Shown: positions 33,758-42,164 of the stretch, one piece after another | Position numbering within the stretch: the stretch's first letter is position 1 | Layout of the letters: every line of letters starts with the position of its first letter | Origin: JALZVT01 sp039029135 | GTDB lineage: Bacteria; Pseudomonadota; Gammaproteobacteria; Pseudomonadales; Azotimanducaceae | Length of the DNA stretch: 64,000 nt | Direction: 5' to 3' | NCBI GenBank assembly: GCA_039029135.1 | Contig: JBCCGT010000014.1 | Span: forward strand, 1-64,000 | Program-made: the position numbers and the translations under genes | Notes under the pieces: generated by a model | Database searches by the model: none | Told to the model about the DNA's origin: nothing | What the model saw: only the letters and a program-made list of their open reading frames with translations

Positions 33758-34891
33758 ATGGAGTGGGTATCGCTGAAAAACCTGCTGTTCGCGGGCATGT
33801 TCCATTTCCTCGGCTACACGCCGACGCCGGATTTCATCGGCGAACCCTGGGCGCGTCACGATCAACCGGAGAGCGTTGGCTACTCCAGCGCCAGGCTCGC
33901 CGAGGTGGGCAGACTCGCGGACGACATGGCTAACGACGCTATCGTCGTAGTTGTGGATGGCAAGACCCTTTGGGAGTACGGCGATCCGCAGGCGCTTAGC
34001 TACCTAGCGTCTGTGCGTAAATCGCTGCTCGCCATGCTCTACGGTCCGTACGTCGAAGAAGGCAGCATCGATCTTGACCTGACCATGGCAGAGATCGGCC
34101 TGGACGACGTCGGCGGCCTGCTGCCGCTTGAGCGCGAGGCCACAATTCGCGATCTGATCGCCGCGCGCTCGGGCGTGTATCACGAGGCCTCCAATCCCGG
34201 CGACAACCTCGCGGACGCGCCGGCCCGCGGCAGCCAACGGCCGGGCAGCTACTACCTGTACAGCAACTGGGATTTCAACGCAGCCGGCTCCGCCTTCGAA
34301 ATGCTGACGGGCGAGTCGATATACGACGCCTTTGACTCGCGGCTAGCGCGCCCACTGGGCTTGCAGGATTGGCGGCGCATGATCCACCTGCGCAACGGCG
34401 ACGAGGAGCGTTCGGAACACCTCGCCTATCACTTTGTGCTGTCGACGCGTGACATGGCGCGGCTCGGCGAGCTGATGTTGCGCGACGGCATGTGGAACGG
34501 TGAACGGGTGCTGCCAGCGACCTGGACGCAGCAGATCATCTCGACGATTACGCCGAACGAGGAAATGAACCCGCCGATGTTTCGTGATAGCGAATTCGGC
34601 TACGGCTATATGTGGTGGGTCTGGGATGGACCGAAGGTCACCTGCTCTTACGAGGGCGCGTACAGCGCGCGCGGCGCCTACGGTCAGTACATTACCGTCG
34701 TACCGAAGCGAGACATGGTCGTGGCGCACAAGACCTTTCCCGACGCCCGCACGGACTGGCAGGAGTTTCGGCAGATTCTCGCCGGCCTGATCGACGCAAA
34801 TTTGTCGTGGTCCTGCCAGAGCGGCCAACCGGACGCGACGGCGAACAAAACCGGCTTGCCTACGGGCAACGCCCGGCGAACCCGTTCCTGA
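33758..34891 (+). CDS. Serine hydrolase, beta-lactamase/esterase (class C-like) family
   Basis: 377 residues from the ATG at 33758, which starts just before a hydrophobic segment (residues 5-20) that may be a membrane anchor. The catalytic Ser-x-x-Lys is 'SVRKSLLAML', with the helix after it. The second motif is 'YYLYSNWDFNAAG' (Tyr-Ser-Asn), and the third region 'GAYGQYITVVP' near the C-terminus stands in place of Lys-Ser/Thr-Gly. An upstream start at 33611 overlaps the MAPEG gene and is unlikely. Such enzymes hydrolyse esters, amides or D-amino-acid peptides. Divergent from MAPEG. Confidence 0.85.
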   Translation: MEWVSLKNLLFAGMFHFLGYTPTPDFIGEPWARHDQPESVGYSSARLAEVGRLADDMANDAIVVVVDGKTLWEYGDPQALSYLASVRKSLLAMLYGPYVEEGSIDLDLTMAEIGLDDVGGLLPLEREATIRDLIAARSGVYHEASNPGDNLADAPARGSQRPGSYYLYSNWDFNAAGSAFEMLTGESIYDAFDSRLARPLGLQDWRRMIHLRNGDEERSEHLAYHFVLSTRDMARLGELMLRDGMWNGERVLPATWTQQIISTITPNEEMNPPMFRDSEFGYGYMWWVWDGPKVTCSYEGAYSARGAYGQYITVVPKRDMVVAHKTFPDARTDWQEFRQILAGLIDANLSWSCQSGQPDATANKTGLPTGNARRTRS

Positions 34892-34982
34892 AATCGCTCA
34901 AGCACGACAAGACAGGACGGCAGCGGCCCCGTCTGGTACAACCAACCTCATCGTCTAGAAGGTCAAGAGGAAGGTACAGGCC

Positions 34983-35411
34983 ATGTCGAGCACTCGAATG
35001 AGCGCCACGGAGCGCGAGTCTTTTCTTGCCGACCTGCACGTCGGTGTGTTCAGCATCCCACGAGAGGGCTCGGCGCCCCTGACGGCACCCATCTGGTACG
35101 ACTACGAACCAGGCGGCGAGCTGTGGGTCATCACGGGCGCTGATTCACAAAAAGGCCGGCTGCTGAAGGTCGGCACGCCGGTCACCATGGTGGCGCAAAC
35201 CGAATCGGCGCCCTACCGCTACGTCAGCGTAGAGGGCGAGGTGACGAGCCTGCGCGATGCGGACAAGGAGAACGATCTACGGCCGATGGCACGTCGCTAC
35301 CTGGGTGAGCAGATGGGCGATCAGTACGCGGACAACACCGCCGGCGGCGGAGGCATGCGGGTGGCGATCAAACCAACGCGCTGGCTGTCGGTCGACTACA
35401 GCAAGCTCTGA
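34983..35411 (+). CDS. PPOX-class (pyridoxamine-5'-phosphate-oxidase-like) flavin or F420-binding protein
   Basis: 142 residues with an AAGAGGAAGG site upstream. The split-barrel fold of the PPOX family is visible: 'FLADLHVGVFSIPREG', 'APIWYDYEPGGELWVITG', 'KGRLLKVGTPVTMVAQ', 'YRYVSVEGEVTSL'. Such proteins bind FMN, F420 or heme and act as small reductases. Its position just before an LLM oxidoreductase gene suggests a shared flavin or deazaflavin cofactor. Confidence 0.85.
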   Translation: MSSTRMSATERESFLADLHVGVFSIPREGSAPLTAPIWYDYEPGGELWVITGADSQKGRLLKVGTPVTMVAQTESAPYRYVSVEGEVTSLRDADKENDLRPMARRYLGEQMGDQYADNTAGGGGMRVAIKPTRWLSVDYSKL

Positions 35412-35515
35412 GTGCCGAGCGAACGCGCGGATAAATCGCCGGCCAAGGCGAGTAACGGCCGCAGCGACGATAGCGGGAGCAGGGTCAGAAGACGAAGAAG
35501 GAAAAGGAGCAGCCA

Positions 35516-36391
35516 ATGAAAGTCGGACTCGCGTTCGCAAGTAGCATCGGTATCGAGGGGAGCGAAGCACTGGATCTATGCCGCCGCGCCGAGGCGCTCG
35601 GTTTCGAGTCGGTATGGGGCGGCGAGCACGTGGTCCTGCCGGACACCATTGCGTCGAAATATCCCTACACGGAAGACGGCAAGATTCCGGCGGAGCCGGA
35701 CACGCCGATCCCCGACCCGCTCATCTGGTTGGCGTATGTCGCGGCTGCTGCGCCGAGCCTGCGCCTCGGTACCTGTATCCTGATCGTGCCGCAGCGTAAC
35801 CCTCTAGTGTTGGCGAAAGAACTCGCCACCCTCGATCGTCTCAGCGGCGGTCGCGTGGAACTGGGATTGGGCGTCGGCTGGCTGCGCGAGGAGTTCGACG
35901 CGCTGGGGATTCCCTGGGCGCGCCGTGGCGCGCGCAACGACGAGTACATCGCCGCGATGCGCGCGCTGTGGGCCGCGCCGCACGCCGAGTTTCACGGCGA
36001 GTTTGTCGACTTCGAACCTGCCACCTGCAGTCCAAGACCCGTGAACGGCAACATCCCGGTAATCGTCGGCGGCGATTCAGACGTCGCGCTAAAGCGCGCT
36101 GTTCGTCTTGCCGACGGCTACTTTCCCGGCGAGGGAGACGGCGAGCGTCTGGCCGCGCTGCTCGGGCGGCTGCGACAGACCGCGGAGGAAGCCGATCGAG
36201 ATCCGGCGACCATCGAGGTCAGCGCGATCTTCGGCATGCAGATGGCGAACCCGGAGGCAGGCATCGAACAAATGGCGCAGGCCGGCGTTGATCGCATCAT
36301 GGTGCCCGCGTTTTTCTTCGCTGGTCCCGAGGGACTTGAGCGCCTGGACGCGTTCGCCGCTCAGGCGATGCCATTAGCAGCGGAGGTCTGA
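35516..36391 (+). CDS. LLM-class F420/flavin-dependent oxidoreductase
   Basis: 291 residues; AAAGGAG ribosome site six bases ahead of the ATG. LLM barrel motifs: 'GLAFASSIGIEGSE', 'WGGEHVVLPD', 'LGTCILIVPQRNPLVLAKE', 'GGRVELGLGVGWLREEF', 'IPVIVGGDSDVALKRA'. This is the short F420-dependent LLM type (about 290 residues). The run of PPOX, LLM and ABM genes with gaps of about 100 bases looks like one transcriptional unit for oxidising an organic substrate. Confidence 0.9.
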   Translation: MKVGLAFASSIGIEGSEALDLCRRAEALGFESVWGGEHVVLPDTIASKYPYTEDGKIPAEPDTPIPDPLIWLAYVAAAAPSLRLGTCILIVPQRNPLVLAKELATLDRLSGGRVELGLGVGWLREEFDALGIPWARRGARNDEYIAAMRALWAAPHAEFHGEFVDFEPATCSPRPVNGNIPVIVGGDSDVALKRAVRLADGYFPGEGDGERLAALLGRLRQTAEEADRDPATIEVSAIFGMQMANPEAGIEQMAQAGVDRIMVPAFFFAGPEGLERLDAFAAQAMPLAAEV

Positions 36392-36499
36392 CGGCGAGCG
36401 AATTCGCTCGCGAGTATCCATTTCGCGGTCGGGCGCAGCTTCGCCGATTGCGGGCTGAGAACAGACCAAGAAAAAGCACAAGAACATGGAGAGAGATCA

Positions 36500-36847
36500 G
36501 TGATCATCGTCGTCGCCGCTTTGGAGTTCGAAACGCAGGTGCATCGGGACCGCGCCGTTGAACTCACGCGAGAGGTGCAATTGGCGACGCGCCTCGAGGA
36601 ACCCGGCTGTCGCGACTACTGCTTCGCGCCCGACCCATCGGTGCCCACGCGAGTTCAGGTGTACGAACTGTGGGACGACAGCGAGAGCCTCGCGGCGCAT
36701 TTCAAACATCCGAACTACGACAAGATGGTTGAACTACTCGGCTCGGCGGGCATTAAGGAGAGCGTCAATCAGGCCTATCTCGTCGAACGCGGCGAACCCG
36801 TGTACGGACCCAATGGCGAGCGCAAGGAGGCGTTTTTCACCGACTAG
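36500..36847 (+). CDS. Antibiotic-biosynthesis-monooxygenase (ABM) domain protein
   Basis: 115 residues from a GTG at 36500 with GGAGAGA upstream. A dimeric ferredoxin-like fold of the ABM family is indicated by 'MIIVVAALEFETQVHRDRA', 'RLEEPGCRDYCFAPDP', 'VYELWDDSESLAAHFKHP', the usual pattern of cofactor-free quinone-forming monooxygenases. Role in the same short gene run as the LLM and PPOX genes is inferred. Confidence 0.88.
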   Translation: MIIVVAALEFETQVHRDRAVELTREVQLATRLEEPGCRDYCFAPDPSVPTRVQVYELWDDSESLAAHFKHPNYDKMVELLGSAGIKESVNQAYLVERGEPVYGPNGERKEAFFTD

Positions 36848-36938
36848 GCGTCAATCGAGCGGCTAGCTGGTGCGGTGGCGGGTGAACGCGGCACGCCAGG
36901 CCTGACAGCCGTCGGCGCGTACCGAACGCAGCAGGCGT

Positions 36939-38501
36939 TCAGTGGGTTACCGGCGCACCACGCGCCGCGTCGTCCGCCGCAAGCAGCGCATCAGTCATGC
37001 GCTCTAGCAGCATCGATCTGACCGAGGCATCGACTGCCTTCAGGTCATTCATCTCGTCGGGATCATCGCGCAGATCGAATAGCTGCTCCTCGCCCTTGCT
37101 GTTGCGCGTATAGCGAAATCGCTCGGTGACCAGGGTGCGCGTTTTCGCGGGGATCGGCGTCAGCCGGGACACCACCGTTGCGATGTCGTCCTCGATGAGC
37201 ACATCGTCGCGGACCCGAATCGCCGGTGAGGCGAGCGTCGGCGCGAGCGAGACGCCCTGCATGCCGTCGAACTGCGGCTGACCGCAGAGATCGAGTACGG
37301 TCGTGGCCAGATCCACGGTCGACGCCAGTGCGTCGGTGCGCCCCGCATCGCGACCCGGTGCATCGACGACAAGCGGCACTTGCAGCGTGCCGCGGTAGTG
37401 CATGAAGCCTTTCAAGAACAGACCGTGGTCGCCCATCATGTCGCCGTGATCACTGGTGAACACGACGATGGTGTCGTCTCGAACGCCCAGCCGATCGAGC
37501 GTCGCCAGCACCCGCCCGACACCGTCGTCGATCATCTCGATCATCCCGTAGGTCGCGGCGATCGCCTCCCGCAGCAGGTTGTCGTTCCCATAGCCGCAGG
37601 GCGCAACCCAGTTGCGTTGTTCGCGCGGATGCACGCCGCGAAACACCTTCAGATGGTCGGGGGCGTCGGCCAGCGCGTCGTGCCGCGTCGGCGGCAGCGG
37701 CATGTTGGCCGGATCGTGGCGGTCGAAATATTCGCCGGGCGGCGTCATGGGGTGATGCGGATCGGGAAACGAGCACCAGGCGAGCCAGGGCGCGTCGCCT
37801 TGCGCCGCAGTTTCAATAAAGTCGATCGTGCGCTCGGCCACGAACTGGGTCGAGTGGAAGCGCGCATCGTAGGGCGGTCGATAGATCTGCCACCACTCAT
37901 CGGAGCGACTCTCGCCCGGCGCATCCGCCGCATACTCCACCAGCAGGTCGTCGCGCGCGGCACCCTGCTTCAGCGCCCACAGGAAGTGATGGCCGGTCGC
38001 ACGCGCGCCATGGTCGATCGCGAGTTCGACGTGGTCAAAGCCGTAGAAATCATCGAAGTCGGGTGCCTCACCGTCGAGGTAACGCTCGAAATGTTCGAGA
38101 GTGTCCCAACCCGCGGGAAAGGACTCGGCGAGCGCACCCGCGCCGCGAAAGGGCGTCACGGCATTGCGACTCATGCCGTGCTACAGGTGCGACTTACCGA
38201 TCAGCGCCGTGCGCCAACCCGCCTGCCCGAGCACGCGGGCGAAAGTGTTGGCGTTGGGCGGCAGCGAGCGATCGTTGAAGATGACGCCGTGTGCGCTCGG
38301 CAGTCGACCGGTCATCATCGTGCAGCGATTCGGCGTGCACACCGGATTCGACACCCAGGCGTTTTCAAACACCATGCCCCGTGCGGCGAGCCCATCGAGG
38401 TGCGGCGTGCGCACCACGCCGTTGCCCATAAAGCCGACATGATCGGCGCGATGTTGATCGGTAATGATGCACAGCACGTTCGGTCGCTTCGCCGTGGTCA
38501 T
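36939..38501 (-). pseudogene. Sulfatase interrupted by an in-frame amber codon
   Basis: One sulfatase reading frame of about 520 codons from the ATG at 38501 (GGGGGGAA upstream) to 36939, broken by TAG at 38181-38183 (codon 107). Before it: 'NVLCIITDQHRADHVGF' (metal Asp) and 'CTPNR', whose Cys55 would become formylglycine. After it, in the same frame, the downstream part continues as an intact sulfatase body ('VVFTSDHGDMMGDHGLFLKG') to a normal stop. The residues around the break read GKSHL-stop-HGMSR; related sulfatases usually have Gln there, so a CAG to TAG change is the simplest explanation. It may be a sequencing error, a recent pseudogene or a readthrough codon. Divergent from the hydrolase at 38605. 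Confidence 0.8.
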
Positions 38502-38604
38502 GGTTCCCCCCTTTTCGGATCCCACCCGCACTCGGCATCGACCCGATTGCCAAGGCCTCAGCCAATGTACCAGACTGACCGCGATCGCAGAGAGGGAGAG
38601 ACCC

Positions 38605-39795
38605 ATGCCCAGTTCGCTTGGCACCAGTCGTCCGTTCGGCCTCGGCTATTGGCCGCTGCCCGAAGACGAACCAAAGGTCGCGGTGCGGCGCGAGCCCGTA
38701 CGGCTGGTCGCGGCCGACGGCGCGCTCGTGCGCGGTATCCTTTGGACACCGCCCGCGGGTCAAGCACTCAAGACCGCCGTCGTGTTGACCCACCCGCGCG
38801 GTGATTTCTCTGTCCACTACGCCTGCCCCCTGCTGGCGGCGCAGGGCTACGCGGTGTTCGGCTTCGCGACCCGCTACCTGAACAACGACATCGACTGCCT
38901 GCACGAAAACTGCGTCAAGGACGTGGTTGTAGCAGTAGCGGAAATGCGCCGTCGGGGCGCCGAGAACGTCGTCCTGCTCGGCAACTCCGGCGGCGGTTCG
39001 CTCATGGCGCTGACTCAGAAAGAGACCGGCTGCGGCGACGCCTGGATCGGGCTCGCGGCCCATCCCGGCGAGGGCGTCTTTATGTGTCAGGTCATCGACC
39101 CGTCTGTCACCGATGAAAACGATCCGTCGTCGGTGGATCCGGCACTCGACATGTACAACCCAGACAACGGCTGGCGCCCCTGGCCCCAGCCCTGCAGCTA
39201 CGACAAGGATTGGTTCGCCGCCTATCGCGCGGCCCAGCTCGCGCGCATTGCGCGCCTGGACGCCGTGGCTAAAGACTCGATCGCCGGCGCCGCGCGCGCC
39301 CGCACGCTCGCCGCCGGGGTAGATCGCACGACCGATCCCGCGGAGTGGCGCCACTGGCGCAGCCGTGCGGTCCACGCAAAATACATGGTGATCTATCGGA
39401 CACTGGCCGATCCCGCATACCTCGACCTGGCTATCGAGCCGGATGACCGCCCGCTGGGTTCGCTGTTTGCGTTTCCTGATCCGTTCGAGGCCAACTACGG
39501 TCGCGGCGGTCTCGCGCGGACCATGACGGCGCGTGGCTGGCTATCGACCTGGAGCGGCCTGTCGTCGCATGCGCGCGTGGCCGACACGATGCCCGCCGTC
39601 ACCGTGCCGACGCTGATCGTGCATGCCACCGCCGATACAGAGATTCGCCTGCAGCAGGCCCGTGATATTCGCGATGCCGCCGGTGCTGCGGACGTTACCT
39701 ATCACGAGTTGAAGGGTGCGCCGCACTACTTCGAGGGCTTTCGAACCGAGGCGATGGAACTCGTCGGCGACTGGATCAAGGCGCGTTTCGGCTAA
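38605..39795 (+). CDS. Alpha/beta hydrolase
   Basis: 396 residues from the ATG at 38605, after GAGGGAGAG; a longer frame upstream overlaps the sulfatase promoter and lacks support. Fold landmarks: 'VVLTHPRGDF' (oxyanion strand), nucleophile elbow 'LLGNSGGGSLM' (Gly-x-Ser-x-Gly), acid region 'VHATADTEIRL' and catalytic His in 'KGAPHYFEGF'. A long helical cap lies between about residues 150 and 290. Esterase or lactonase-type activity is probable; the divergent sulfatase suggests work on the same kind of xenobiotic or conjugate. Confidence 0.85.
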   Translation: MPSSLGTSRPFGLGYWPLPEDEPKVAVRREPVRLVAADGALVRGILWTPPAGQALKTAVVLTHPRGDFSVHYACPLLAAQGYAVFGFATRYLNNDIDCLHENCVKDVVVAVAEMRRRGAENVVLLGNSGGGSLMALTQKETGCGDAWIGLAAHPGEGVFMCQVIDPSVTDENDPSSVDPALDMYNPDNGWRPWPQPCSYDKDWFAAYRAAQLARIARLDAVAKDSIAGAARARTLAAGVDRTTDPAEWRHWRSRAVHAKYMVIYRTLADPAYLDLAIEPDDRPLGSLFAFPDPFEANYGRGGLARTMTARGWLSTWSGLSSHARVADTMPAVTVPTLIVHATADTEIRLQQARDIRDAAGAADVTYHELKGAPHYFEGFRTEAMELVGDWIKARFG

Positions 39796-39813
39796 CGTGC
39801 GCCGTGGCCGAAC

Positions 39814-40233
39814 CTAGGTCTGTCGCGCGACGCGACCAAAGATCGCCGCAGGATCTTCGAACGCCTTGAACTCGAGCGCATTGCCGCTGGGATCCGCGAC
39901 AAACAGCGTCCACTGCGCGTCCGGCTGATCCGCGAAGCGCAGCGTCGGCGGGAAGATGAACCCGACGCCGGCAACGCGCAGACGTTCGACGAGCGCCTGG
40001 AACTCTTGCACTTCTAGAATCGCGCCGAAGTGCGGCATCGGCACGCGCACCCCATCGACGTCGCCGCAGCGCTCGGTCGGAGTTGGCGCGCCGAGATGCA
40101 GCGAGAGCTGATTGCCAAAGAAATCAAAGTCGATCCAGGTCTTCGCCCGGCGGCCCTCAGTCGCGCCGATGACGTCCACGTAAAACGCGCGTGCGCTGTC
40201 AAGATCGTCGATGCAGCAGGAATAGTGGAACAC
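39814..40233 (-). CDS. VOC-superfamily (glyoxalase/dioxygenase fold) protein
   Basis: 139 residues from a GTG at 40233 with GAGG six bases upstream; an ATG at 40308 in the same frame would overlap the upstream crotonase by 41 bases and adds an unrelated leader. Two beta-alpha-beta-beta-beta modules: 'FHYSCCIDDLDSARAFYVDVIGA' (shortened) and 'TLFVADPSGNALEFKAF'. The His/Glu metal ligands of glyoxalase-type proteins are present at the expected edges ('HYS', 'SLHLG', 'LEFK'). Substrate unknown. Overlaps the end of the enoyl-CoA hydratase gene only if the long start is used. Confidence 0.82.
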   Translation of the reverse strand: MFHYSCCIDDLDSARAFYVDVIGATEGRRAKTWIDFDFFGNQLSLHLGAPTPTERCGDVDGVRVPMPHFGAILEVQEFQALVERLRVAGVGFIFPPTLRFADQPDAQWTLFVADPSGNALEFKAFEDPAAIFGRVARQT

Positions 40234-40267
40234 ACGCAGATCCTCGCAAACGCTGCCCTTCGGCGCC

Positions 40268-41092
40268 CTAGTCGTGGAACCGGGGTTTGCGTTTCTCCAT
40301 GAACGCACGGATCGCCTCGCGCGATTCCGGATTGCCGCCCGCGTTAACGAGCTGCTGCGCCTCGAGCAGCAGCGATGCGCGCAGGTCCTGTTCCACGCCC
40401 CGATTCAAATTGTGCTTCATCCGCCCCAGCGTTTGGGTCGGGCCGTTGGCGATCGCAGCCACGAAGGCCAGCGCGTCTTCGCGAAAGCTGGCCTTGGGAA
40501 ACACTCTATTGACGATGCCAAGCCGCAGCGCCTCGTCGGCGTAGACACGATCCGCGGTGTAGAAGAGTTCCTTGGCTCTGGCCAGCCCGACCAGACGCGG
40601 GAGGAACCAACTCGAGCCGTAGTCGCCCGACAGACCCACGTTCGCAAACGCGGTAGTCACGAACGCGGTGTCCGCCGCGACGCGCAGGTCGCAGGAGAGC
40701 GCGATCGACAGGCCCGCACCGGCGGCCGCGCCGGGGAGAGCGGCGATGGTCACCTTGTTCAGCTCGTGAATGCGCAGCGTCAGCGTCGCCTCTTTTTGCA
40801 GCAGCGCTTCGATGCGCTCCGACTTGCTGACCGGCGCAGCGTCAGTGGATCCGCCGCCCATTTCGCTGACGTCGCCGCCGGAGCAAAACGCGTCGCCCGC
40901 GCCGGTGATCATCACGCAGCCCACGCGATCGTCATCCTCGAGCGCGGCGACCGTGCGCCGCAGCGCGGGGGTCAGCACGTCACCCAACGCGTTCTTCTTC
41001 TCCGGCTTGTTCAGCGTCACGACGGCAACGCGCTGCTCGATGCGACACAGCAGCTCCTCGGTTCCCGTATCGATTGCTAGCGGTTCGCTCAT
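40268..41092 (-). CDS. Enoyl-CoA hydratase/isomerase (crotonase) family protein
   Basis: 274 residues from the ATG at 41092 (GGGGGAG upstream); an in-frame start at 41158 is unlikely. Crotonase landmarks: 'VAVVTLNKPEKKNAL', oxyanion-hole 'FCSGGDVSEMG', second oxyanion segment 'AALPGAAAGAGLSIALSCD' and 'VGLSGDYGSSWFLPRLVG'. The usual catalytic Glu near the second site is replaced by Asp/Tyr, as in PaaG-type isomerases, so hydratase versus isomerase activity is open. Acts on acyl-CoA in beta-oxidation-like pathways. Confidence 0.88.
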   Translation of the reverse strand: MSEPLAIDTGTEELLCRIEQRVAVVTLNKPEKKNALGDVLTPALRRTVAALEDDDRVGCVMITGAGDAFCSGGDVSEMGGGSTDAAPVSKSERIEALLQKEATLTLRIHELNKVTIAALPGAAAGAGLSIALSCDLRVAADTAFVTTAFANVGLSGDYGSSWFLPRLVGLARAKELFYTADRVYADEALRLGIVNRVFPKASFREDALAFVAAIANGPTQTLGRMKHNLNRGVEQDLRASLLLEAQQLVNAGGNPESREAIRAFMEKRKPRFHD

Positions 41093-41230
41093 GGTTGCTC
41101 CCCCAATGTCGTTAGCCCCTGCTGCATCAAGCCCGCAGCGCTGCGTCGTTCGCTGCACGCCACGCGCGCGGTAACTTTCGCTACGTAGCGCTCATTCCCC
41201 GCTGCGCGGCGACCATCATAGCAGTCACCA

Positions 41231-41242
41231 CCGTCCGGACGG
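41231..41242. promoter_or_regulatory. 12-bp palindrome upstream of crotonase gene (possible operator)
   Basis: CCGTCCGGACGG is a perfect 12-bp palindrome in the 193-base divergent region between two crotonase genes, just ahead of a TACTAT sequence at about 41250 that could be a -10 box for the plus-strand gene. No adjacent regulator gene is seen. Confidence 0.3.
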
Positions 41243-41285
41243 CGGCTGCTACTATCGCTGCCACAAATAGCTGGCCGGGGGTGCC

Positions 41286-42068
41286 ATGACAGACGATATC
41301 GGGAGCGTCACCCAGACGCGCGACGGCCACGTGCTGATCATCACGGTGGATCGGGCGACCAAGATGAACGGCTTCACGCCCGAGATGTTCGAGGGCATGA
41401 TCGCCGGCCTCGAGACCCTCGAAGCGGACGCGGACCTGTGGGCCGGGGTCGTCTGCTTCGCGGGCGACCACACCACCGCCGGGCTCGACATGCCGCGCTT
41501 CTTCGGCGCCGAGGCGAGCGAGCGCAGCGTCGATCCGAATCGCCTGGACGCATTTGGCCTCAACCGGCGCTGCAGCAAACCCGTCATCATGGCGGTGCAG
41601 GGCGTGACCTACACCATCGGCATCGAGATGCTGCTGGGCGTCGACATCGTGGTCGCGGCCGAAGACTGCCGGTTTCGCCAGCTCGAGCCGCGTCGCGGCC
41701 TCGCGGTGTTCGGCGGCGCGCACGTGCGCTTCGTTCAGCGCGCCGGTTGGGGCAACGCCATGTATCACCTGCTGCGCGCCGACGAATTCGATGCCATGCG
41801 CGCGCTCGAACTGGGTTTCGTGCAGGAGGTCGTGCCCGCAGGCGAGCAGAGAACCCGCGCGATCGAACTCGCCCAGCAGATTTGCGAGTGCGCCCCTATC
41901 GCCGTACAGGAAATCAAGCGCGCGGCATTCGTGTATTTGACCGAGGGGGAACGGGCCGCCTTCGCCGAGATACCGACGATGCGCGAGCGCACGCTCGGCT
42001 CCGCAGACGCAGCCGAAGGCATCGCCTCGTTTCGGGAGCGACGCGAAGCGCGTTTCACGGGCAAGTGA
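41286..42068 (+). CDS. Enoyl-CoA hydratase/isomerase (crotonase) family protein
   Basis: 260 residues from the ATG at 41286. Crotonase fold: 'VLIITVDRATKMNGF', first oxyanion region 'VVCFAGDHTTAGLDMPRF', 'IMAVQGVTYTIGIEMLLGVDI' and 'RRGLAVFGGAHVRFVQRAGW'. The first site lacks the common Ala-Gly-x-Asp-Leu form, so the substrate may differ from simple enoyl-CoA. Divergent from another crotonase (40268-41092) and followed by a nucleoside transporter gene after 96 bases. Confidence 0.87.
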   Translation: MTDDIGSVTQTRDGHVLIITVDRATKMNGFTPEMFEGMIAGLETLEADADLWAGVVCFAGDHTTAGLDMPRFFGAEASERSVDPNRLDAFGLNRRCSKPVIMAVQGVTYTIGIEMLLGVDIVVAAEDCRFRQLEPRRGLAVFGGAHVRFVQRAGWGNAMYHLLRADEFDAMRALELGFVQEVVPAGEQRTRAIELAQQICECAPIAVQEIKRAAFVYLTEGERAAFAEIPTMRERTLGSADAAEGIASFRERREARFTGK

Positions 42069-42164
42069 CCCTTGCCCCCACCCGGCGCCGCGGCATCCGC
42101 CCGCAAGTCGAACGCGCGCCCGGCGGGCTGCTAGAGTAGGCCGTCAGACAAAGAAGAAGTCCTC

